A stretch of DNA of 64,000 nucleotides from Copromyces sp. CBS 386.78 (lineage: Eukaryota; Ascomycota; Sordariomycetes; Sordariales; Sordariaceae). The stretch is taken from the NCBI GenBank assembly GCA_030685235.1, contig MU839126.1, forward strand, positions 184,031 through 248,030, written 5' to 3'. Numbering within the stretch: the first letter of the stretch is position 1; every line of letters begins with the position of its first letter. Shown piece after piece: positions 55,421 to 64,000 of this stretch. Below the pieces are notes generated by a model. That model worked only from the letters and a program-made list of their open reading frames with translations, was not told the origin of the DNA and ran no database searches. The translations under genes and the position numbers were made by a program.

Positions 55421-56480
55421 GGTGACCAGAGATGGTTGTTATCGGGAGGAAAATTGGTTTTTGCGCTAGATAAATGAACAATGCCAAATATCAATGACCA
55501 CTGATCGAGACTAAAAGTTGAGAAGATTTTGGAGTGATGATGTCGCGATTGTAGATAGGAAGCTTAACTTCTGAAAGTCGCATTTGCGTATCGCAGAGCT
55601 CGATAACAGTCGCCGGCGCTTATCGTGGCGGATTTTTTGGGTGGACAATTCCGTTATCGATAACTAGCCAGTATGATAAGATAAGGATACCTCAACGTGA
55701 GTGGTCAAAAGCTGGCCGGAAGTTTCCGCCTTTTAGCTCCCGTCCCGTTCTGGTGCGGGAACCACTGGGGAAACAGAGCGTTGTTCCACCGGCATCATCC
55801 ATCCATCAGTGACTGAAATGCGGACCACGGGCCACCCATTGTTTCCTCGACATCTTCCCGGAATTGTCTGTGATGACCATCGAGGTGAGGATTATCTTGC
55901 CTCCCAACCCGAAAATGCCATCACACTGCACTGTGGGAGAGCTTATTCATGAGACGTCTACCACAACCCTCACATACCATTGGCTTGCATTTGAACCTTT
56001 ATGGTGTTTGACGGGCGTAAAGCCGGAGATGGCTTCCAAGCCTCTTATCAGCTGATTTCAAACATCTGTATACGAACACAAACTCTCCCCTCTGATGATC
56101 GAATCGCCTCCAGTGATCTTGACTTCTAAAGTCTGGATTGCCTCAGTTTGAGACTCGGAAACACCACTCACTCGCCAATTCCCCCGCACGAAACGTGATG
56201 GATGAGAAAGGATGGTCGGCCTGGATGTCATCACTCACCATCGGGACAAGCGAATGCAACCCGCTTGTCTAGATTGGGACTAGCCAGGGGTATTCAATTT
56301 CAACCCTGTGCTCGGTTGATCGGGTGTTTTCCGCCAGTGTGGGCCGCGCAATCTGTCAGATTGTAGGGTGGAGATCTCGACCAGATGAGGCGAATCCCAG
56401 TCACCTGATTAAGGTCTTGGCATTTCCAGGATACCCGAGCACCCCCCAGACCTTCTGGAGCGGATCAATTACACAGCTAG
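55421..56480. promoter_or_regulatory. bcd1 promoter with a cluster of GATAA motifs
   Basis: Upstream of bcd1 are CGATAAC at 55601-55607, TTATCG at 55620-55625, the palindrome GTTATCGATAAC at 55653-55664 and two more GATAAG copies near 55,675-55,685. From about 55,700 the sequence is plain spacer, becoming AT-rich RIP-altered DNA near 56,500. The short frame at 55864-56055 is not convincing. Confidence 0.5.
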
Positions 56481-56519
56481 TTTCTAGATAGTTCAATCAA
56501 CTAGATCACACACTAATAA

Positions 56520-57930
56520 ATCTGACAATTAATAGTCTAATACGCGTATTACCTATCAATACGATGATTAATATCACAAAACTATTAATTAATTAAATAA
56601 TACGATATCTCTTTTAAAGATTAGTAACGATATTAAGGAGAATATCGCCTACTTTAAAAATAGCGATAATTAGATCCGTTAGGAGCCTATACTCTAATTA
56701 AAATACAATTCGGATACCTTTAAAGATTAAATCCAAAGCAAAATCGAAAGACCTATAATACTAAAATAACCTAATCCTAACTAATACCCTATTATTAAAG
56801 AAATAAAGGTACGGATTAAAGCCGCTAAAATCGAATTTAATAATTTTAATAACGGAACCGTTATTAATTTAAAAAAAGTAATTTAAAAAATTCTTCCTAC
56901 TAAATCTAAAGAATATAACAAAATAATTTTCGATACCTTCGTTACCGAAGCGGATCTCCTTAATAAAGAATTTTTTAAATTAGAATTCACATTCTATCCC
57001 AATAATAAAAATGATTAGAAGGAATTTGTAATTAGCAATAAGGCCGTACGTACTTAAATAAAATTATTAATTAATTACAATTTATAAAATAATATTATAA
57101 AAGAGGAGTAAGAGATTAATAAATAATATAAAAGATTTAAAACTATAATTAACTATAAAATAATTGATAAATAAATTAAAACCCGGAAATAGTACTAAAA
57201 AACCGTTACTGTACTTACAAAGGAATTTAAAAATTAGAATAATTAATTTTAAACCTAGTCTACTATAATAAATAATAATTAAATAATAGGTATTAAAAAG
57301 ACTAAAGTCCTTAATTCCTAATATATCGATTTTATTAATATAATTAAAATTATACGCCCTAAATAGTATAAAAGTACTTAAAAATTTGATAAAGAGATAG
57401 CCGCTAGGACTTTTACTTTTATAGAAGTATATAAAAATTTTAAAAAATATAGTATCGACTCTATAAAACGTAGGGTAATTTTTAAAGGAAAATATTATAG
57501 TACCTTTAGCGTTAGCGAAACTAATATCGAATTTAATAGCTAAAAATCTATATTTAATAATAGCTACGAAAAAGATACTTATAATAAGACCGTTCGTTAA
57601 AAAGGCAAGAATAATAAGAAACCTACAGGTATTAGGCTTAAAGGTACTATATTTAGGAAAAAAAAATATTAATTAAATACGTCCGAATCTCAAACGTATA
57701 AGAAATTTAATCTCCCTATATATAAAATATATGAAAAATCCCCATATACCCTTAAAGAATATTAATATATTAATCTAAGTGTTAAACTTAAGAGGGTTAT
57801 TAAGTTAAACCCTTATACCTATCGTATTATTAAAGAAAACCTTGTAAAAGACTTAGAGTTTACTAAAAAAGTAGAATGTATTATAGTTGAGAATAGCGGA
57901 GAGGAAAAAGTACCTAAGAAATAAGAAAAT
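56520..57930 (+). pseudogene. RIP-degraded Ty1/copia-like gag fragment
   Basis: This is very AT-rich sequence with TpA excess and CpA shortage. Read on the plus strand with stops ignored, long stretches give a protein like a fungal copia gag: NIAYFKNSDN-IR-EP, KIIFDTFVTEADLL, and near 57,700 a degraded zinc-knuckle neighbourhood followed by YINLSVKLKRVIKLNPYTYR and VKDLEFTKKVECIIVENSGE. That last part matches the segment that follows the knuckle in copia gag proteins (WYV.PELRP.GF.PN...). Many Gln and Trp sites are stops. No integrase or reverse transcriptase of the copia type follows, so it is a fragment. Boundaries are approximate. Confidence 0.6.
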
Positions 57931-59400
57931 ACGTAACTATCTAATATAAGTCGTAATATTAAGTTGGGGCGTTTTTATCAGAGTAGATATCGGGATACTT
58001 ATAGAGCTACAATACTAAAGAGCGGATCTACTCTAAGGCTAAATAAGGTTAAAGATAGAAAAGCATAAGAAAGATGGCATCCCCTTTCAAACTATAAACA
58101 AGCAAGCAAGAAAAGAATAACGAATTAAATACCAACATTCTTAAAATCTTTATAATACTCCTTTTTAAAATTTTTAATTATATTCGTAAAGTGCCTTCTA
58201 TCTTCTTTAATACCAACCTCCAAATCCGTACTTCGCTATCTTAAAAAAAGTATAAAGGTAAAACTCTACTTCACTTTCTATCTTTCTTTTTAATAGTTTT
58301 ATAATTATAATTTAATAATTCTATCCAATCTTATAAATAAGATTATTAATTCTAAATCTATTCCTCACTATACAAATTTATATAATATAGCCCCGTTCCT
58401 TTATTAATATAGTTTTACTCTATTTTAAATAGTAATAAGGACGAAATAAATTTCAAACTCCTAGCTAAATTAGTTAATGCAAACTTAGGGAACCTTCGGC
58501 TAAAGCTTCCTATAAACGCTGAAATTATCCCTAAAGCCCTCGGGATACTAATTTAAGAGCCGAAATTTAAATAGCGAAGAGTTAATTAATTTTATCGGTA
58601 ACGAAATCTTTTACTTAACTCATAGGAAACCTTAATTTCGAATATATATAAATTTCTATTTCCTTAATAATATTATAATTTATTAGCGACGGTTAGTAAA
58701 AACCCTAATTTAACGACTTAAAAAGAAGATACTAAAACCGAAATAAAGAAAGAAAGGACCGATTTTAACGATAAAATTAAATAAAACCGAACTGGAAAAA
58801 ATAAGAATAAAGCTTCGGAAAGTGAATTTGAATAATAAAGACCGAAGGTTAATAAAACGGTAGAGATTTATTATTAATTAGTTAACGTTTAGTAATTAAA
58901 TATTTGCAAATTATATAAAGAATTTATTTTCTAATTAATTAAAGTTATTATAAGGTTCCTTATTCTAGTAATCCGAACTTTTTTTAATATTTCTAGGAAT
59001 TTCGGAATATTATTAAAAGAGGTAAAGGCGATTAGTAAGGAAATAATTAATAGGACTTACTTTTCGGAAAGTTTTAAAATAAAACTATTGCGAAATTCCG
59101 AAGAGCGACCTAACCTACCGGCAATATTAAAATACTTCTACAAAAAAGATACGGATAAAGAGGGGTAAATTTGTACTTTACTAGATAACGATACCGATAC
59201 TATTAATTATTTCGAATATTAATATAATACTATACAATTCTTTTACCCTTTTACAACCTACGAATTTATATTACCTAATATATTTAATTCTACTACTTCC
59301 TCTAAGGGAATCCTTTTTACTATTTTTCCCTTTATTATTACTTTTTCTACCGCTATTAAAATAATTTTTAACGCCGTTACTACCTTTTTTACTAATAACG
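57931..59400. other. AT-rich RIP-altered DNA, probably the leader or LTR region of a Ty3/gypsy element
   Basis: No reading frame or recognisable domain can be followed here. Because a gag relic starts near 59,430, this stretch may hold the left LTR and leader of that element. The second LTR, which would prove it, lies outside the window. Confidence 0.35.
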
Positions 59401-60395
59401 TTACTTTTATTTATAATATTATCCTTAAGAAGAAGTTCGACGGTAAGAAGGTTTTTAAATATTTTAAACTATTCGAAGAAAAGGTTAGAATTTATAAATT
59501 TGGTAACGACGAATTCAAAATTACTATTTAGTTCTAATAATATAAAAAGGACCCTAAAAATATTAATAAAGGTATTTTCCGCGATTTTAAAGCGAAAAGG
59601 ATTTATATTTAGGATAAATTTATTTAACAGTTTAAAATAATTTATAAAATTAAAGATTTTAAGTAGACTAATAATATTTTTTTTATATTAAAGAAGTTTT
59701 ATATTAGGCGCGTCTTTTACGAGAAAGGTAAAATCGTTAATATTATTCTTACTTATTCGGCCTTACTAATTCGCTAATTTACTATAAATTAGTATAACGC
59801 TAATTGTAATACCGTTAAGAATTTTTATTGGAAATTATATATCGATACTAAATATATAATTACTTTTTTCCTAAAGAAGTATAAAAACGATATTTATACT
59901 ATAAAATAGATTAAATTTTCCTAAGAATTAACTAAATTCGTAGTTAAATAGTTTAACGATTTGGATATTAATAAGTCCGATAATATTAATAATAGTAAGG
60001 AAGAAATTTCTATTAGGAAGAATAAGCGTAAAAATAAGTAAGTCGTTAATGTAGATTCTTCTTCTTTATTATTTAAGGAGGAAGCTTCCGTAAAGGTTTT
60101 TATTAAGAAGATTGGGATTAAAGTTGAAGTTATAATTAAGAGCGGATCTAGTACTATTGAAAATATTATAGAAAAATTAGCCCAGTTAATAAAATAATTT
60201 ATAATCGCTTAGAACGCTATTATTAATTATTAATTTTAATAAATTATAGTCCTTAATATTCCCCCTCAATTTACTACCTACTAGCCGACTTAAATTTTAA
60301 ATATTTATATTAATACTATTTAAATTAGTTAAAATACGTTTATTAAAAGTAGAGGTAGAGGTTGTAGAAGATAGGGAGGAACGGGTCTATAGCGG

Positions 60396-60440
60396 TATTA
60401 TTATTACGGAAAAACGGGGTATTATTTTATTACTTATTCC
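60396..60440 (+). pseudogene. Mutated gag zinc knuckle of the Ty3/gypsy relic
   Basis: The frame reads Y-Y-Y-Y-G-K-T-G-Y-Y-F-I-T-Y-S. Restoring the spacing C-X2-C-X4-H-X4-C explains each Tyr as a Cys or His codon changed by C-to-T or G-to-A mutation. This fixes the strand and frame of the gag relic. Confidence 0.75.
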
Positions 60441-62949
60441 GAAAAGGATATTAATACCCGTTATAATATTTTAATTTAGAAGTTATATAATAAAGAGAGG
60501 TCTATACTTTTTACTATTTATAAGGGAGTTACGTTAAATTATAACGACCTTATTAATAAGAACCTTTTTAATTATATTTATAACGTTAGTACCCTTAGTA
60601 AATTAATTTATTCTTTTATAATTTTAAATCCCGAATATATTAATTATAAGGACTTTAAAAGGTAAGAATTTAATTATTAATAGTAAAAAAATATTAAGAA
60701 CCCGCTATTTATCCCGTTTTTTAAAATTCTTCTAGACCCTAAAGGTATTAAAGTATACTAGAATTAAATCTAAGCCTAGAAGAAATCTAGAATAACCGTC
60801 AATTATAATATAATAGAGGTATTCGATAAATTATATAAATTTTTATCTTTAGTTAATAATTGGGTAATCGGTATTTATATTATTTAAACCCGGCCGATTA
60901 TTTTTATTCGGGTTGAGGAGGTTACTAATAATGAAGAATAAATTTATACCCTTTAAAAGATTGCTATTATAACCGCTAATAAATTAAAGAAGCTTTAGAT
61001 AAAAGATATTATTTAAAAATCTATAATTATATTTCCTTTCTTTCGTCCTTTTATACTAAGGGATATTAATATTATATTTAAGTAGCCTAGTACGATTTTC
61101 GAGGATAAAGCCCGCGCGCGCGAATTTATTCTTACCCCTATATCGATACCGATAGTACTAACGATAAAGATAATATTAAAAAAAGTTTCTTTTACGATAA
61201 AAAAGGATAATACTAATTAATTCCCTATTAAAGAGGCTAAGATTAAGGATACTATTTCTAAAATGAAGGAGTAAAACCCTATAATAGTTAAGTTTATAAA
61301 CGTTAAAGTTATTATTACCGTCGAGGATATTATTTGCGATAACCCTACTAACGCTAGAATTATTTATAATTAGGTCGAATAATTTTCGGGCGTTCTTTAT
61401 AATAAGGATAGGATCCTTAGGGTATAATTTAAATATTACAGTAATATTACCCCCGATAATAATTCTAAAGCTAATAAATTCGTTTTTATTATATTAATAG
61501 GAATTCAAATTAATAATATATCCGTTAATAAATAGGATTTTATAAAAATACTATTAATTAATTTTATAGAAATTACTAAACGAGGAAGAGATCCGTTGTT
61601 TGGTCGGTTTGATTTTAGCGAAGACATCTTTTCTATATTCGAATAGTAGAATTTTAGTAATTAGAAAAAGAGCGGATCCGCTCCTACCCGAATTATTTTA
61701 TTTCGTAATATTTTAGCGCTAGCGATTAACTATATAAAATTCGTCGATAAATCCTCTCTATTTAGAAGAGATATAACCCGCTTTATTCCTTTATTTACGC
61801 TTTACGTTTCTATTAAATATAAGGGAAGTAAGAAGGTTATAATTTTTTTAAATACGGGGGTTAAATATAATACTATTAATAAAGTATTAATTAATAATTT
61901 AAATTTTTAAAATATTTCTATTTAAATTACTAATATGGATAGTAATAGAAGTAGGAGGGGATTCCTTAGTAAAATATACAAAAAGGTTTATTTATTCGAT
62001 AAGGGAAGAGAAGTTTATTTCTTTATTATTGAATAAACTTTACTTAATTATAATATTATTTTAGGGTTATTATTTTTTTAAAATACTAACGTTTATATAA
62101 TTTACAATAAGGGAAGAAAGAATTATATAATTATAATTTTTAAAGGGGTAGTAATCTACGCTACGCTAATTATTAATTTAGAAATTTTAAAGGAAGACCG
62201 ATAACGGATTTAATTCCCCTATTATAATTGTATTTTCGAATATTTATAGAGAAAAAGAGGATTTAAAAACATAGGGAAGAAAGGTAATTAAATTATTTAA
62301 ATAAATAGAATTTAAAGAGAATAATAAGCGGATTACACTATTATTAAATATAATAGCCGATTAATTATTAGATTTTTTATAAATAAAGAAGGACGGAAAT
62401 AAAGAATTACGGGAAGTTTAAGAAAGGATTGTAGGAGACGATTAAGAGGAAGTATAAATTTCTAAGTAGGCTTATCGGCGTATAAAGAAAACTTTAGTAA
62501 AATTATTAAAGGAGGTTAATATTTATAGGGAAGGGTTTTTTAAAAGAAGATTAAAAATAATAGTATAGATTTATATAATATATAAGCGGGTAAACTAGAA
62601 GGTTAATCTAATCGACAATACGGTTTTTAATAGTTCAAAATTAAATAGGGACCTAAATTAGAAGATAAAGAAGTTAGAAATAATAAAGGAACGGATTACT
62701 AATTCGCTTTAAAATTTCAGTTCGGAATAAAATTAATATATTATTTTAAAATTTACAGAGTTAATCCGTAGGTCGAAGTTAATAGAGGAATAATTTTAAA
62801 CTATATTTAAAAAAGTTTAAAATATTTTTAACGAAAGAGAAATTAAACTTTTTACTTATATTTTTTATAATAGGGAGTAAATTTTAATTTGGGACTTTAT
62901 AGAATATAGTAAATTATATCCCGATATTATCCCCTTTCAATAAATTTAT

Positions 62950-64000
62950 ACTATCTCCTATTCCGCTTAGTAATTAAAATTTATTCCGATATTAAAGGCT
63001 CTCTATATTAAAGTATACGATTTATTGAAAGATAGAATTAAGAAAGGGATTCTAGAGGAAAGTTATATAGTATACCGTAATAATTAGTTTTTAATTATAA
63101 AGAAGGATAGGGGTCTACGCCTAGTTAATAATGCCTAGAAAATTAATAAGGTAATATTGAAGGATGCTAACCTACTACCGGGTTGTAAGGAATTTAGTAA
63201 AGCTTTTAGAGGTTATAAAATAATATCCTTACTAGACCTCTTTTCTAGGTACGATTAAATCCCCTTCGAAGAAGCTAATTGTAATATTATTACTTTCGTA
63301 ACCCTTTTTAACTTATTTCGGATAACTATTCTATTATAAAGAAGTACTAATTTTATTATACAATTTATAAGAATAATAATTCGGATATTTTATAATTTAA
63401 TCCCTAATATTTATTAATTATATTTCAACGATATCTATATTAAAGGACTTCGGTTAAATTATAGTAAGGAGCGGATTAATATTAAGGGAGTTAGGAAATA
63501 CATATTAGAATATTTTATAAATATCGATAAAGTATTCTTTAATATTAAATTAGTTAGAAAAACGATTATAATTATTAAATTATAATAGTATTAAAAAGAA
63601 ATAATATTAATTAGGTATTTATATATATTTAAAGGGAGAATATTAAATAAGGATAAAATTATTAAAATTAATGAGTAAACTTATTATAAGGAGGATCCTA
63701 ATAAGAAAGGGAAGGGCGTAAAAGAGGTCCGCTCCTTCCTAAGTATTATAGAGTACTATAGGATTTAAATTAAAGGTTTCGGTATTATTATAATCCCCTT
63801 TTATACGTTAATAAAAAAGGGTATCGAATAGTAATAAACCGAAAACGAATAGTTCGCGATAGAATATTTTTAATATTTAGTTACTACGGTACCGATTTTC
63901 GCTATATTAATTTACGACGACGAGTATTATAAAATAATTTATTTTATAGTAGACGTATTGTTAAAAAGTTAGGGAATAATCTTAAAATAAATTGGCCCCG
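62950..64000 (+). pseudogene. Ty3/gypsy reverse transcriptase relic
   Basis: The segment includes KALYIKVYDLLKDRIKKGIL, then a region like RGLRLVNNA and NKVILKDANLLPG, LLDLFSRYD, a palm motif YFND at 63421-63432, and RSFLSIIEYYRI-IKGFGI. In-frame stops sit mainly at Trp and Gln sites. It is cut by the end of the window. Confidence 0.8.

Larger units (their letters stand above)
59400..64000 (+). mobile_element. RIP-degraded Ty3/gypsy retrotransposon, running off the window
   Basis: Plus-strand translation, ignoring stops, gives the gypsy order. First is gag, near 59,427 (FDGKKVFKYFKLFEEKVR). Next is a zinc knuckle at 60396-60440, where the four Cys/His ligands now read YYYYGKTGYYFITY because Cys and His codons have mutated. 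A protease motif near 61,835-61,860 has Asp-Thr-Gly as NTG. Reverse transcriptase follows from about 62,950, with LLDLFSRYD and the YLDD box as YFND at 63421-63432, followed by an RNase H-side segment (FLSIIEYYRI-IKGFGIII). CpA/TpG are nearly absent and stops are frequent, as after heavy RIP. The element continues beyond base 64000. Confidence 0.82.

Noticed and set aside
57931..59400. An LTR for the Ty3/gypsy relic
   Set aside because: The partner LTR is outside the window and RIP has erased the primer-binding site, so limits cannot be set.
1..64000. CRISPR arrays, bacterial operons or ribosomal RNA
   Set aside because: No regularly spaced repeats, no prokaryotic-type gene packing and no rRNA-like sequence; all gene structures are eukaryotic.

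Overview
The window is nuclear DNA from a filamentous ascomycete. Short GT-AG introns (about 41-90 bp, one of about 180 bp), fungal-type families (Zn2Cys6 activator of the ERT1/AcuK type, HET domain, Sog2, i-AAA protease, Mtr4/FRH) and, above all, transposon relics with the strand-symmetric C-to-T damage of repeat-induced point mutation (RIP; CpA/TpG scarce, TpA abundant, Gln and Trp codons turned to stops) point to a Sordariomycete, most likely Sordariales. The species cannot be fixed from the sequence alone.

Layout. 0.9-1.4 kb: an amino-terminal fragment of an aldehyde dehydrogenase. 1.4-4.8 kb (-): a nine-exon meiotic SPO22/ZIP4 gene. 5.5-7.7 kb (-): ERT1/AcuK gluconeogenesis activator with an 18-nt exon inside its zinc cluster. 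9.9-12.6 kb (+): HET-domain protein. 13.16-17.02 kb: a structurally complete but RIP-killed PIF/Harbinger DNA transposon with perfect terminal repeats, a TAA target duplication, a Myb/SANT-like relic (+) and a DDE transposase relic (-). 18.3-21.1 kb (+): calpain-family protease. 22.2-24.0 kb (+): TRAF-like RING protein. 25.1-28.6 kb (+): Ufd2 U-box ubiquitin ligase. 29.25-29.74 kb: a 490-bp MITE. 30.1-31.5 kb (+): NADPH-dependent ketoreductase, convergent with Orc6 at 31.6-33.0 kb (-). 33.6-36.3 kb (+): mitochondrial i-AAA protease. 39.5-42.5 kb (+): Sog2-type leucine-rich-repeat protein. 43.7-45.0 kb (+): BLOC1S1/GCN5L1-like protein. 45.3-46.4 kb (-): Tsc13 enoyl-CoA reductase, divergent from Mtr4/FRH helicase at 47.1-50.5 kb (+). 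51.7-52.2 kb: a second MITE abutting the stop of an unrecognised gene at 52.2-52.9 kb (-). 53.4-55.4 kb (-): Bcd1. From about 56.5 kb to the end: AT-rich RIP-degraded retrotransposon relics (a Ty1/copia-like gag fragment, then a Ty3/gypsy element running off the window), probably the edge of a heterochromatic block.

The genes are mostly housekeeping and form no evident pathway cluster. The more unusual content is in the mobile DNA: the Harbinger element, two MITEs that share a 22-bp-spaced double motif in each terminal repeat, and an 82-bp mariner-like foldback.

Exon boundaries were worked out by hand from splice signals, reading phase and remembered family patterns. All multi-exon models given sum to whole codons. 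No database search was run.
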